The notes: generated by a model not told the origin, from the sequence alone. A stretch of DNA of 64,000 bases from Nicotiana tabacum (GCF_000715075.1 NC_134087.1:105935161-105999160); one strand, 5' to 3'. Positions 12,088-24,556 are shown, counted from the stretch's first letter. Numbers and translations are program-made.

Positions 12088-13256
12088 TGTGATAAGTGTG
12101 GTCGTCAAAATGGTCATTGGGAGTATTGTGCTTATTTGTCCTTCCTTTCCCCAAGCCCCCTCTATGATGATTCTACTTTTTGTGATGAAAATGATAGGGC
12201 TATGGAGTAGAAGAAGTTGAGAATGGTCAAAATGGAGAGTTTAAGCTCATGTTAGAATGCCAAATTGAAGGAGGAAACAAAGAACAAAGTGCCTTGGAGG
12301 AGCTTTTAGAAAATAGTCTCCAAAATGACTTGACACTTGAAAGGTTGCACTCACAAATGGGAGAAATGCTTGAAGCTTTAGAGGTATAAAAAGCCTCGGA
12401 GGTTACTAATGGCCAAGAATTTTTCTTAGATGTGGAAGCCGAAAATCCTTCCTTGGCACTTGATCAAAACCAAGAAGAACTCTCAAATGCTCAAAATGAG
12501 AAGATGATGCTCATGTTGGAGACCATTCTTGAAAATGAGGAGAAGCACAAATTTGCACTCGAGGACTTGAAACAAGGCATGGCTCACAATGATGAACATA
12601 TCCGCACTTTGGAAGATCAAATGAAAACATTGGTTGAGGCTCACTATGCCCACCAACTTGAGAGTGTGGAAGGAAGTCAAGAAGAGTCCGATTTTGAGGA
12701 AGAAAGTGAGCTCTACTTTGAGGAATCAAGAATTGAACATCCGCCAACCGACTCCATGAGTGTTACTGATGCCGAGAAAAATATGAAATTAGAGTCATCC
12801 GGTGTAAATGAAAATTTGGTTGAGATTGACTTTAGTTCGTGGGAAAGAGAGGATGTCAAAATCCAGGAAGAATTGCAATTTGGAGGGTTGATGTCACATT
12901 CCAAGCATTTTTCAACATTGGAATTGTGTGATGAAATGGGAATTGAACTACATGAGTCAATGAGGGATTGCGAGGAGGAAAGACAAAGGCCATACATTTT
13001 ACAATTTATGGGAACAAGAAGGCGAAATGACATTCCTCACATGAAAGCCAAGAAGTGCAAAATGAAGAAATTGAGGTTTGGCTTGATCATCAACTTACCA
13101 CCCCCACCCCTCGTTGTCACAAGCTTGATTCCAAGTTGGGTTCCCAATTCATATCACCCAAGTGGCGTGAAAAGTGGTAAAGTTGAGTTGCATCATGCCA
13201 CGACATTAAATGCGGCGCTTGGTGGGAGGCAACCCATCGTTTTTCAAAACTTTTAG
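12088..13256 (+). pseudogene. Element C accessory ORF with a zinc-knuckle-like N-terminus and an acidic coiled-coil region
   Basis: The N-terminal part (from 12088) reads CDKCGRQNGHWEYC, a C-x2-C-x5-H-x3-C arrangement close to a gag zinc knuckle. A frameshift near 12200 and stops (12387-12389) separate it from the main open part, 12390-13256. That part is very Glu-rich, predicted coiled coil over its first 90 residues (ENEEKHKFALEDLKQ..., LEDQMKTLVEAH), with a basic patch (KAKKCKMKKLRFG) near the end. Its C-terminus, ATTLNAALGGRQPI, followed by the stop, is a tail I recognise from Athila-like plant elements just downstream of pol. There is no ATG close to the start of the open part. Function unknown; I infer a decayed retroelement ORF. 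Confidence 0.5.
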
Positions 13257-13696
13257 TCATTTTTGAAATTTTCTTTTTTAAAATAGCTTATTATATTGTT
13301 TCTAACCAATCTGCCATGTTTCATAATTTTTGGAGTTGATTTGAGTAGGTCGGGGAGACGGAGAGCATGAAAGACAATAACTGATGAAAATTGTAGGGGC
13401 AGGCTTCACATTTGCGAAAATTGGTTTGCATTTGCAAACCTTGGCCATTGCATTTCCCAAAATTCTGTCGCAATTGCGACAACAACAGGATTCATTAATC
13501 TTCGCATTTGCGAAGGTTGTGTCGCATTTGCAACATTAGAGGGGTAAAACAGGTTCGTTTGCTCAGTTGAACAAAAGTGAAGAAAAAAATCTAAGACTCT
13601 CAAACCTTTGTCTCCCTCACTCTCCCTACTGTAAAAAAAACAAAATCCACTGTCCCTCACTCCTAATTGCAAGAGTTCAGGTATGGAAACTTAATC

Positions 13697-13697
<1 letters not shown>
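13257..13697 (+). mobile_element. Element C non-coding interior with a palindrome cluster
   Basis: No gene seen. Positions 13403-13540 contain six near-palindromes of the form CGCANNTGCG or its degraded forms (tcgcaattgcgac, ttcgcatttgcgaa, tttgcatttgcaaa). They are followed by an A- and CT-rich stretch that looks like a transcript leader. Confidence 0.6.
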
Positions 13698-13727
<30 letters not shown>

Positions 13728-13787
13728 CTTCTTCTTCTTCTTCTTCTTCTTCTTCTTCTTCTGCTTCTTCTTCTTCTTCTTCTTCTT
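13698..13787. repeat. (CTT)n microsatellite
   Basis: About thirty CTT units with one CTG interruption near 13762. Any poly-Phe or poly-Glu reading frame across it is an artefact. Confidence 0.97.
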
Positions 13788-13865
13788 GGTTTTCTCTGAA
13801 ACACTAGGTTTTCAAATGGGTGACATTTTCTTTGCCCGAAATTGTTTAAAAACATTATTCAAATC

Positions 13866-14532
13866 GTAAGTTGATTTCTAGGTGAGGCTGGTTGAGAGTG
13901 TGAGTGTTGTTCTTTGCTAAAAAAATCGGGGAAGTCTGAGTACCCAAGGCTTGTCAAATAGAAGTGAATTTTTTATGCTTCTTATGTGATCATGAAAGGC
14001 TCAAATGAGATTCTTGGCCAAATCATCGATATTTTTGTTGATTCATGGGTGTCTATAAAGTCTAGTGCATAATTTTATATTTAAAAGATGATTGGGTTCA
14101 TTAGGAATGGTTTGTATTAAAAACTTTTAGGGCTTGGAACTTTTCTCTGAGAAAGGTAAGGCTGGGGACGATGATCTCACAATTGCAATGGCCTCTTCGC
14201 ATTTGCGAAGAGGTGGTCGCAATTGCGAAAAGTCCCAATCCCAGCAAGCTTCGCAAATGCGAAAATTTCATCACAATTGCGATCTTATCAGAAGTCCTTG
14301 CTCTTCACATTTGCGAGAAATTTTTTGCAGTTGCAACTTCTGATAACTTCGCAATTGCGAATATTTGTTGGGATTTGCGACATCAGAGAGCAGGCAGTTC
14401 AAAATCTCACAATCCTGAAATTTTTTCTAAGGCTGGGTTTTGACTGTCCAATCATTCCTTTGGCATATTTGATTCATTTTGCACTATTCTTCATAGCCAT
14501 ACCATGTTTGCACTACTATCATTTGTTGACAG
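13866..14532 (+). other. Predicted intron in front of the element C 3' ORF
   Basis: A strong donor (aaatc|GTAAGTtg) at 13866 and a pyrimidine-rich acceptor (catttgttgacAG|gtac) at 14531-14532 bracket 667 bp of AT-rich DNA. Splicing would place a leader from about 13560-13865 fifteen bases upstream of the ATG at 14548. The intron includes a second cluster of CGCANNTGCG palindromes (14192-14362). Prediction only. Confidence 0.4.
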
Positions 14533-14547
14533 GTACTATAATTAAAA

Positions 14548-15468
14548 ATGAGCTCTAACTCTGAATGATCCGCAAATGACAACCCCTTGGAAGCTGAGCA
14601 GAACTATGACCAACACCAGTTCTTGTCATTGGAATGCCAAGAACGGTACTTTATTGAACTGATCTCAAAAAATTTGCTCCCAGAGAGTGGTATACTGCTA
14701 GACAACGTCCAGGAACGCCATCCTGAGTTCCATCAAAGGCTAGTAAACATGGAATGGGATTATTTTTCCCCTCAACCTTGCCGAGCAAATGAGCAATGGG
14801 TGAAGGAATTTTATGCCAACCTCCCAGCTATCAGGCTAAGGAAGCCCAAGATGAGAATTCATGGCAAAATGGTGCACTTTGGAGTTGAAGCTGTGACTCA
14901 AGTATATCACCTGCCAGACCACAACATGGCCCCATTCCATGCAAAAGACTGTGCCTTAGGAGAGTGGTTGGTGTTCAAATTATCCCCCGGTGCAGATATT
15001 GCTTGGGCAACTGAGAAGAAAGGGATCACATCCAAAGAGTTCACTACCGAAGCAAAGATATGACTGGCCAACATATGCAGTCGTATCTCCCCTATGTCCA
15101 ACATATGGAATGTACCGGTTACAAGAGCTCAAATGATAGCTTGCATCCTTGATGGTATTCAGCTAAATGTTGGTGAAATCTTCTTCAATGAACTGAGGGA
15201 GTATCGGATCCAAAATAGTCCATCATTGATATTCCCATCGCTTATCACTGAGCCGCGCGAACTTGCTGGGGTGGAAGAAGCTCCGGGAGACAATTGGATA
15301 GAGCCGAGAAAGCCTTTAAATCCATTAAAGAAAAGAGGAGAGGGTGGCACTGTGAAGAGCAAAAAGAGAAAGATGGTGTCTTCTTCTCAGGTTGATCAGA
15401 GTAGTCAACCATCATTTTCTGCAGGAGGACCATTTGCTGTGCTTAGTGAGGAGATGCAAGTAATTTGA
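14548..15468 (+). pseudogene. Decayed 'putative plant transposon protein' (Transposase_32-like, env position) of element C
   Basis: The frame starts at ATG 14548 and runs to 15468 (about 306 codons), broken by TGA stops at 14566-14568 and 15061-15063. It contains the signature EQWVKEFYANLPA followed by KMVHFGVEAVTQVYHLPD, the core of the plant family described as putative plant transposon protein (I recall it as PF20167). A C-terminal basic stretch (KKRGEGGTVKSKKRKM) could be a nuclear localisation signal. Proteins of this family are found between integrase and the 3' LTR of Athila-like elements, which fits its place 2.3 kb before the C polypurine tract. Its biochemical function is not known; despite the 'env-like' position I see no signal peptide or membrane segment. 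Start chosen from the first ATG after the predicted splice acceptor. Confidence 0.65.
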
Positions 15469-17775
15469 GAACTAGTAGCTGGCCTTCCATAGGGACCCAT
15501 CTGAGGGACCCGCATACATTTCAAATAAAGATTTTCAAAAATGCCTTGATGATCAGAAGAAGTAGGGGGGTCACCTTAAGACGTTGGAGAAGGCATACAC
15601 TGGGCTGGCCAAGGCGCATGGTGAGTTGAGCAGTTCCCATGGCACTCAAGCAAAGGCACACACCCAGATGAAAAAAGGGAGAAGAAAAGAGAAAAATTCT
15701 TTACTCGCATGTGGAACGGTGTGAAGGGTCTGTGAAAACTCCTTAAGCCTAAAGACCCAATGCCATCGACTAGGCCGGTAGATGATGATGATGCTCCTGT
15801 TGCTTGGTCCGAGGAAGAAGGAGAGGAGGATGCCTCTGAGTCAGACAACAAGGAGAGTACCTGATGCAGTATTCAGGGAGCACTTTCCACCATTTTACTC
15901 TATCATGTTTAGTTGTATTGGGGGCATTGAAACATCTTTAGTTGGGGGTGGCTTCTTGTATAACTGTTGTTCTAGTATAATTGTGGATAACTGTGGGTAT
16001 GGCAGATTGGTATTGTGGTTGTGTTCATTTTGTTGTTATTGTATTTTCATGTGATGTGTGATATTATTATGCTTATTAGCTTCTTAACTTCTTGTTTTTA
16101 TATATATTATGTTTATTAGTTACTTTATGTTTATTAGCTTCTTAATTTTGGCTATTAGCTTCTTAATTTTGGTTTTATATATAGTATGTTTTATGTTAGT
16201 GGCGAAATCCTTGGTTTTCTTTGTACCACAGGTCTTTTTCCAAGGATGCCAATTTTCTTCTTGAACCGGGTAATTGTTAGTTAATTTTTGTTGACTTTTT
16301 CCGATGATGGATAGCTAGGCAACTTTCTTAAGGGAATTAGTCTTGTAGTTTAGATATAGCTTATATTAATTTAGGAAGAATAAATGGTTTGAGTTGGGGT
16401 TTGTGGCTATTGACCAAGTTGTGGCTTGCTTGGTACCAACATGATTTAAAACTAGGCATATGAATTTTTGGTTGTTCAAAATGAAAAATAATTGAAGTAA
16501 AGATGTCATGACTTTTAGACTCAAATTTTAGCTCTTTGATTCACTAAATAGCTTCCTATGCTATATGTAACCTCTTTGAGTCATTGGTTTCAATTGGATT
16601 TTGAATTTGTATTCCACTTGGGTGTTCATGTGCCATGTGTGGTGAGATTTATTGTGAGTTTTTTTTGCATTACTTGTAGTCTAGAACTTTCCCGGAATGT
16701 GCTTCAAGGCGAAATCATAGACTAACTTGGTTTGAAAAATGATATTAGGCCTTCCTTGGACCATCATCGTTCCTTAAATTTCTTACCCTTGAATATTTGC
16801 CCTAGTCAACCCATTTTGAGCCTTTAATCTTGTTCTTTAGCAACCATGTTACAAGCTTTAATCCTTTGTTCTTTATTGATCTAGCTTTTGGAACCCTACC
16901 TTCCTAAATACTTTAAAAGTGTAAACATAGGCTAAAAGCCTAAGTTTGGGGGTGAAGGTTGGAAAAGTTGTGATATGTAAGTTGTTTAAAAGGTGGAAGG
17001 TAGAAAAAAAGAAGATAAAAAGTGAAACCTTCCTTTATTTTAAAAAGGAAGGAAGAAAAAAATAAAATAAAATAATAAGAAGTTGTGAATAAAGGGAAGA
17101 TTAGGTGTGGAATGAAAAGTGAAGAAAGGATAGAGAATGTTTTTGAAGAAAGTGGACTTTGATTGTAAATTTTATAGTGTTTGGGGAGGTTTTGAGTTAC
17201 TCTAACCAAAATTGTGCCCTACCTCAATCAAAAGCCTAACCTACAACCCCTTAAGTCCTAATTGATTTTGAATCAAGTTGTCTACATTAGTGAAGAAATA
17301 CATGAAGGGCAAGCCTATGGTACTACTTGTATGCATTTGAACATTTTTGTGAGAAACAGTTAATTCTTTCCATTTGTTATCCCATTTTTGTTTTGAATTA
17401 AGATTTATGAATGTGGGATTCTCTCTTAAATGTGAGGGCACATGAGATTTGAGTTGTGAATTTAATCCCATTTTCAATTTGAAGGAATGACAAAAGAAAG
17501 AAAATTGTGATAGAGAGGCAAATTTTGAAGCTTTAGTGTCATGACTTGATTTGCTACTTTGATTTGCATAGTGCTTGAGCATTTGAGATGTAATGAAGTT
17601 CATGAAAAGTGTTCGGCAATTCATATGCGTTGGATTAATTGTTGGTACCAATCGAAGTAATGCATTTGTGCTTAAAATATACCTTTTTGGCTTGGCATGA
17701 TAAGGAAGCAATGTTGAGTTAAATACTTGGGAGGAGATTTGGTCAATTTCATTGCTTGAGGACAAGCAATAGTTT
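15469..17775 (+). mobile_element. Element C 3' untranslated region, non-coding
   Basis: The first 400 bp may be a decayed extension of the preceding ORF. The rest is AT-rich with only short chance frames on either strand, including a purine-rich tract at 16990-17110. Confidence 0.55.
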
Positions 17776-17788
17776 AAGTTTGGGGGTT
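17776..17788 (+). promoter_or_regulatory. Polypurine tract of element C
   Basis: aagtttgggggtt immediately precedes the LTR start TGATAAG. Confidence 0.75.
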
Positions 17789-18557
17789 TGATAAGTTGGT
17801 ATTTTACCAACTTATCTTGTCTTTAAGCCTACATTTTTGCTATGTTTGAGTGATAAAATCATGTGTTTAACGCTATTTACTTCTATATTACAGGTTCTAT
17901 GTGATTTAGAAGTGATATTGAAGAAACCAAGTGAAACGAGTCAAAAAGAAGCTAAAAAGAGGAAAATCTGGAAAATGCCTTCAGTTGCCGCAATTGCGAC
18001 AAAATCCTGGGAATTGCGAAGCCAACAGTTGTGGGAATTGCAAAGAAAGACTATTCAGGTAGTCTTCGCAAATGCGAAGTCAACCCAAGTAGTCAACCTT
18101 TGTAAATGCAAAGTTAAGCAGTATAAACATAGTTCGCAAATGCGAAAATCGTGCTTCAGTTCTGGACAATTCTGGAATTTCATATTTTTTGGCCCCAAAC
18201 CCATTAATACCCAAACCAGCTCATTTGTAAAATATCTTTTGGCGTATCAAAACACTAGAGAGAACAAGGTTGGAAGCTAGGGTTTTGCACACACACTTTG
18301 GTCTTGAAGATTTGAAGCTTTTGGTTGAGAATTTCTTATCCATTTATGTTTATTTCTTCATTTTCTTGCTTTGTATTGTATATCTAAGTGTGTAGTATTT
18401 TGTCCAACACTTGAATCTTGTTTATGGAAATATTCATATTTAAAGTGTGGATTAAATACCTTGTTGTGCTTATGTATTGAATGATTTTTATTCTTTTATG
18501 AAGAAAGTTATTGTTTCTTTAATTATTCTTGTTCTTTAATGTTTCCAAAGGGATTAG
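17789..18557 (+). mobile_element. Element C: 3' LTR, left part (interrupted by element D)
   Basis: It starts TGATAAGTTGG after the PPT. Its first bases form a perfect 12-bp inverted repeat with a 3-nt loop (17790-17801 and 17805-17816). A cluster of CGCAATTGCG/CGCAAATGCG palindromes lies at 17987-18150, as in the element interior. The LTR is cut at 18557 by the minus-strand element D and resumes at 52042. Confidence 0.75.
18553..18557. repeat. Left target-site duplication of element D (attag)
   Basis: attag here and attat at 52042-52046 flank the outer ends of the D LTRs; they differ at one base, as expected for an old insertion. Confidence 0.5.
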
Positions 18558-21500
18558 TTTCACGACCCAAAATCGAACCAGTCGTGATGGGGCCTATCAT
18601 GAAACTAGGCCAGCCGACACAACTCCCGGATCAACCATTATTCAATAGAAGTTATTTTTATACCATTTATTAATCAATAATCTCATGATGTAAATTTAAA
18701 AGAATAGTGCGGAATAAATACACAAGCCCGACATCGGGATGTCACTAATCATGAGCATCTACTAACATCTGAATACAATGAAAAGTCTGAAAAATGCACT
18801 AAATACAATCTAATGAAAACAAGAGGGAGAAAAGTTGTGCTGCGAATGCCAGACAGCTACCTTGCTAAAACTCCGATGACTCTGCCTCTAAGCGATCAAC
18901 ACCCACTATCGGGTTGAAAAATACCTGAATCTGCACACACGGTGCAGGGAATAATGTGAGTACTCCAACTTATTAAGTAATAAAGGTAAATAAAGTCTGT
19001 GTAGTAAGAAATCACGTATACCACATCATGTCACCACAGAGGATACCACATGTTTCCAAAAAAATAGGATACAAATCAAATCACTTCGTTAAACTTCTGT
19101 CTTCAGTAAAATCCTTTGGAAAATCTTTCTAACCTTTCCCATAGAGGTTTAATGATATATATATATATATATATATATAGTGAAAGTGATAAAAATCATA
19201 ATCGGCCCCTCGGGCAAAGCATAGTTCGTATACAGCCCCTCGGCATAACAGAAATTCACAACCATTTCATAACTTAAAAACTTCAGTTTAAATGAAAGTT
19301 ATATTCAAACATTTGTTCAACATTTTCAATAGAGGCTCGGTCTAAAGATAAGTGGAAGTAGTAATAACTCAACATGTTCAATAGAAACTCACTTTAAAGA
19401 GGAATGAAAATAGTATGTTCATAAACTGGCCCCTCAGGCAAAGCATCACTCACGTACATGTATATATATAGCCCCTCGGGCAAGCCTCTCAGTCACTCAT
19501 GACTCAACTCTTACCAATCATCGCTTACACTCAACACTCACACTCAATAGGTACCATATAGTAACTGCTGCGGCGTGCAGCCCGATCCATATATCGTTAC
19601 GGCGTGCAGCCCGATCCACATATATAGTCGACTGCGCTCACTGGGGGTGTGCAGACTCCGGAAGGGCTCCTACAGCCCAAGCGCTATATCGCTGCGGCCA
19701 TGCAGACAGATCCAACATATCGCTTCGGCATGCAGCCCGATCCATGTATCGCTGTGGCGTGCAGCCCGGTCCATATACATATATGTATATATATTACTAC
19801 GGTGTGTAGCCCGATCCATAAATATATAATCCTCACAACTAGGCCCTCGGCCTCTCTTAGTCATTAACCTCACAATCAGACCCTCGGTTTATCTTAGTCA
19901 TCAACCTCACAATCAGACCCCCGATCTATCTCAGTCATCAACCTCACAGTCACTCGGACCATCAGTAAAATAGGGAACTTAACCCAAACAGTTTTCACAT
20001 TTTTAAGAAGTAAAGTGATAAAACCAGATTTAAGCAATAAATAGGGAAAACATGACTGAGGATATGCTTTCAAAACAAATAGAGTGAGGAAAAATAGTGA
20101 AAATACTCCTAAGGGTCTCAACAGGCCGGCACAAGGCCCAAAATATAGCATACAACCCAAAATATAATATCAATCTCTAAAATATGGAATATCATAAGAT
20201 TTCAAATCAAATATGCGACTTAACAGTCGTACGAGACGGACCAAGTCACAATCCCCAACGGTGCACGAGTCAACGCTCGCTATCTAGCGTGTGCGACACC
20301 TCAAAGAAGTAGAACGATGTGAAGTACGGGGATTTAAACCCTCAGGACAGCATTTACAATCATTACTTACCTCTATCCGGTCCAAACTCTAGCCCGCGAT
20401 GCCTTTGCCTCTCGAATCGGCCTCCAAATGATCCAAATCTAACCAAAAATCATACATAACCATTAAAATATGCTAAGGGAATAAAGCCCACTCGAAAATA
20501 TCCAATTTACATCAAAAATCCCAAAATTACTCAAACCCAACCCCCGGGCCCATGTCTCGGAATCCAATAAAAATCACATCAATAGAATCCTCATCCTCTC
20601 ACGAGTCTATACACATTAAGATCATCAAAATCAGACCTCAAATGGCCCCTCAAATCCCCAATTTAACTCTCCAATTTCAAGCCCTAATTTCCCAACTCTT
20701 TCTCTAATTTTTTTCACTAATATCATGATTAAACAATGAAATAATCACTATAAACACAAGATACAAAGCCTAAGTAACTTACCTCATTGAAGATCCTTAA
20801 TTCCTCTTGAAAATCACTGCCCAAAGCTCAAATCCCGGCCAAAAATGGTGAAGAATGACCAAAAATTTGCAAAGGAACCTTTATATACACTCTGCCTAGC
20901 ACTTCCGTATCTGCGGTCCCCATCACGCATCTGCGGGGCCGAATCTGCGCAAAATCCTCCGCTTCTGCGGAATTTCATTAAAAGTCATTTCCGCTTCTGC
21001 GGTTGCCAGACTGCACCTGCGGTCATCGCAGATGCGGGGACCAAATCGCACCTCTGACACCTTCTATGCACCTGCGCTACATAATCGCTTCTGCGAACTT
21101 CGCACCTGCGGTCCCCAATCCGCAGGTGCAGAAATGATAGGAACAACATAAATTGTAGCGCAACTCAAATTCTAAACTTTTCGGTAACCATCCGAAATCA
21201 TCCCGAGGCCCCCGGGACCTCAACCAAAAGCACAAACAAGTCACATACCACCATTCAAACTTGTACCAATCTTCAAAACACCTCAAATAACATCGAATCA
21301 CCCAAAACACATCGGATTCAGGCTGAAGCTTCCAAAATCTTCCGAATTACGCTTTCGATCAAAAAGTATACCAAACCACATCTGAATGACCTGAAATTTT
21401 GCACACACATCCCAAATGCCACAACGGAACTATTGCAACTTCCGGAATTCCATTCCGACCCCTATATCAAAATCTCACCTATCAACTGGAAAATGCCAAA

Positions 21501-21826
21501 ATCTCAATTTCGCCAATTCAAGCCTAAACCTTCCAGGGACCTCCAAAACGCATTCCGATCACTCTCCTAAGTCCTAAATCACCTAACAAAGCTAACAAAA
21601 TCATAAAAATTCTAATCCGTGATCATATACCAACAAGTCAAATCTTGGTCAAACCTTTAAAATTTCAATCTTCAAACTGAGAACTATTCTTTCAAATTCA
21701 TTTCGATTACCCTAAAAACCAAAATCAACGATTTAAATAAGTCATAATACATCACACGGGGCAAGTCATGCCCGAGAACTGGCAAGCGAAGTGAAAAAGC
21801 TCAAAATGACCGGTCGGGTCGTCACA
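18558..21826 (-). mobile_element. Element D: 3' LTR (minus-strand element)
   Basis: This 3269-bp block aligns along its length with 48783-52041. On the minus strand it begins TGTGACGACCCGACCGG, directly after the polypurine tract at 21827-21840, and ends with a degraded GTCGTGAAA (GTCGTGACA in the other LTR), so the element is read right to left. It contains hairpin tandem repeats (19560-19815), a (TA) run at 19153-19180, clusters of CGCANNTGCG-type palindromes (20890-21130) and two splice-donor-like sites on the minus strand (20365-20373, 20777-20785). The two LTRs differ by many substitutions and indels, so D is clearly older than E. Confidence 0.88.
19560..19815 (-). repeat. Tandem hairpin repeats in the D 3' LTR
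   Basis: Six or so copies of a unit of about 28 bp, on the plus strand gcggcgtgcagcccgatcca, separated by short AT-rich spacers. On the element's sense strand this is TGGATCGGGCTGCACGCCGC. Each unit can fold as a 5-bp stem (GCTGC/GCAGC, or CTAC/GTAG in the last unit) around a 5-nt loop. The matching array in the other LTR is at 49793-50050. Confidence 0.8.
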
Positions 21827-21840
21827 TCCTCCCCCACTTA
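21827..21840 (-). promoter_or_regulatory. Polypurine tract of element D
   Basis: On the minus strand taagtgggggagga abuts the LTR start TGTGACGACCC. It is preceded by gaggacgaacgtatgttt, shared with element F. Confidence 0.85.
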
Positions 21841-22984
21841 AACATACGTTCGTCCTCGAACATGCCTAGAGTTGATCCAAAAGCCAACTAATTGCTAAAT
21901 AACCTTACCATGCACATACTCGGGGGTGATCCCATGTCACCATATCTCATATAGGTCCGATAAGACAATATAACTGAAATTTCACAATCCAACCTAGCCT
22001 ATAAACCTTTGAACCATATTTCCACTTCCGAAATCATCCACAAGATCAGGATTTTATATCTATACTCTGAATAAGCCCGAACAAGCTGTAATAACCCATA
22101 CCTACGACCTCAGGTACAATTACATGATATACCACATAACATAACACTTGTAGCAATAACTCATAATCACAGCAGGTGCACACAACAACCGAATACTGAT
22201 AGAAAACCTCTTATCAACTAAAGTCTCATTCCAACACTTTTATATACTGCCAATGATAAATGAAACACGTAGTAAGCCATAACCATTTCTCAGATCAACC
22301 ATTCATGAAGCCACTTCTCCTTTGGCAAAGACCATAGCAAATTTCTGAGCCGAACATCGATATTATCCTTCCAACACGCTGAAATCGAATTCGTTTGTAT
22401 TCATTAAAGATCCCAACAATCTCATATAATCAGACACAACCACTCTGGTGACATGACACCTCAATATAGACTAAAGCTGCAACTGGCGCAATCCGCGCAC
22501 CAATATGCAACAATCCGAACATATTCAAATCATGAAAAAAAAGACTCAAATGAAAGAGATGTACCGCAAGATCACCAATACCATCACACATAATGCTGAG
22601 AATCCGTCACACATCATAGAAACAGAATACACGAATCTAACCCGCATGATCATACCTCCACATAGCTTCGCTCTAATGCGCGACCTCATCCAAACACTGG
22701 TCCACATGAAACACCTCAAGTCACTATGTTCAGAATCGACAACCATGCACAATATGATGTTTAAAACCAAAGCAATCATCATAACCACTGTGAAGCAATT
22801 GACATAACATTACACAAACCCAAAAGGACATAACCGATACACCATCCACCGAGCAATACCCAGTACTCTTTCCCGCTTGACTTCCACTATGAAACCCCAA
22901 TAGAACAACACCATATGTGCCTATAACCAACTAATAATAACGTCTCGCAACACTAAAAAGTAACACATAGATCACCTCAGAACA
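21841..22984 (-). mobile_element. Element D interior, 3' part; most of pol is missing
   Basis: Only 1.1 kb separates the broken start of RT from the PPT, whereas RT, RNase H, integrase and chromodomain would need more than 3 kb. I see no such domains on either strand. A large deletion of pol, or replacement, is inferred. Confidence 0.55.
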
Positions 22985-23665
22985 CTAATAGCTCAATAAC
23001 AACCGAATCAACACATACATCACCAATAGCAACTCGAAGTCAACAAAGCCGTCTCGATGCAGAACACACATCATTATAGGTCTACCAATGAACCCCTTAC
23101 CAAAGAGTACCTGAAGCTGCTCCTTCAACTCCTCTAACTCCGCCGGTGCCATACGATACGGTGCCCAGCACCAAATCAACAACCTTGTCCGGCGACATGC
23201 CCGACAACAGGAAACATATCCGAAAAAATCCCTCATCACTAGAACTGAATCAATGGTAGGAGTCTCTACACTGACATCCATCACGAAGGCCAAATAAGAA
23301 AGACAACCCTTCCTAGCCATCTGCTGGGTCTTCAAAAATGACATTACCATATTGGGAACATAATCCGTCGAGCCTCGCCCCTCAATCTGTGGCATTCCCG
23401 GCATAGCCAACATCGCCGCCCTAGCGCAATAGTCCAAAATAACATGACACGGAGACAACCAACCTATACCCAATATTACATCAAAATATAACATACCAAG
23501 CAGCAAAAGATCCACTCGGGTCTCCAAACCCCGATAGTCATTACACAGTGCCGATACACGCGACCCACAAACATAACATAACTTGTTTATGAGAACTCTC
23601 AGTCTCCAGCTCCATATAGCACACGAATCACCATATCCAATCCCAATTCTGCCGTCCAAATACAT
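22985..23665 (-). pseudogene. pol: Element D pol remnant: end of protease and start of reverse transcriptase
   Basis: On the minus strand the frame contains ETRVDLLLLGMLYFDVILGI followed by GWLSPCHVILDYCARAAMLA, the flank of the chromovirus aspartic protease. It then has the linker VMSFLKTQQMARKGCLSYLA and, after a disrupted stretch, YRMAPAELEELKEQLQVLFG with KGFIG, the N-terminal start of chromovirus RT. The catalytic D-S/T-G triad is not present in the open part and the RT palm is missing, so this is a non-functional relic. Element E lies just upstream on this strand (insertion at 23772/23773). Confidence 0.8.
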
Positions 23666-23767
23666 ACCACACCTCTAATGCCCAATCATTCCACGAGAGA
23701 TACTCCAAAACTTCTTCCGTTCCACCAGCAACTATGTACTCAACTAGCCAAGAACTACCCTTTGATC

Positions 23768-23772
23768 CCATC
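23768..23772. repeat. Left target-site duplication of element E (CCATC)
   Basis: ccatc immediately before the 5' LTR; identical to 46797-46801. Confidence 0.95.
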
Positions 23773-24548
23773 TGTAAGCACGTGATTTTTGCTTCACGGA
23801 CGATCGCTCCAAAAGAAAATAAAAAATAGTGACAAATGGCTTCGCTGCACAATTTTTCGATCTTTCCGTAACATGTATTGTTGGTCATTTGTGTGTCTGC
23901 CCATTTTGCATCCAGTCACTATCAAACAAAAATACAAAACTATGTGTCGGTAAAAGAAAATTCAAAAAAATATATATATGTGTGCATCGTTCGTTCTAGG
24001 CTTTTAGTTAACTTACTTAAATATTTTTGTAATAATTGTGTTAAAATGTTACATTGTTGTTTAGTTTTAATTTCGTTGTTTTATTATCTATTATTTTTAT
24101 TTTTGTTTTAAAAGAAAAATGAAAAAAGAAGAAGAAAGAAAGCAAAAGAGTGAAAGAAAACCGGTTTGGGCCAAAGAAGAAATGAAACAAAGCAGGCCCA
24201 AACCAGCACCAAAACCCAGTCCAAATCAGGCTGCCCCAACAGGACCCCCAAACGACGTCGCATCAGTACCCCTGATTAGAACCATTGATCTGACTCAAAC
24301 GAACGGTCCCGATCAGGCCACTCGTTCGACCCCATACGACGTCGTCTAAGGAAGGTGATCTAAGCCGTCCAACCCCTTGATCCAATGGACCTAGGCCATT
24401 CCCCTAAACCCGCCCAGTTTTGACCCGATCCAACCTTACCCGGTCTCACCCACTACCAAAACCCAAACGACACCGTTTTCCCTAAGTGAATAGATCCTGG
24501 CCATAGGTCTCGTTTGATCCAACGGCCAGGATCTAAACCCCTAGATCG

Positions 24549-24556
24549 TATATAAA
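24549..24556 (+). promoter_or_regulatory. TATA-box candidate in the E 5' LTR
   Basis: TATATAAA in a GC-richer context (gatcgtatataaacctgacc); copy in the 3' LTR at 43196-43203. A candidate for the genomic-RNA promoter. Confidence 0.45.

Noticed and set aside
13567..13869. Open frame encoding a poly-Phe protein
   Set aside because: It is a translation of the CTT microsatellite and has no domain.
17241..17810. 189-codon minus-strand frame before the C LTR
   Set aside because: Overlaps the polypurine tract and LTR start, has low complexity and no recognised motif.
22505..22807. 100-codon plus-strand frame inside element D
   Set aside because: Antisense to the element, AC-rich composition, no domain.
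24119..24349. Lys/Pro-rich open frame in the E LTR (also 42769-42996)
   Set aside because: Present only as paired copies in the two LTRs, with indels in the GAA run and no known domain; chance frame.
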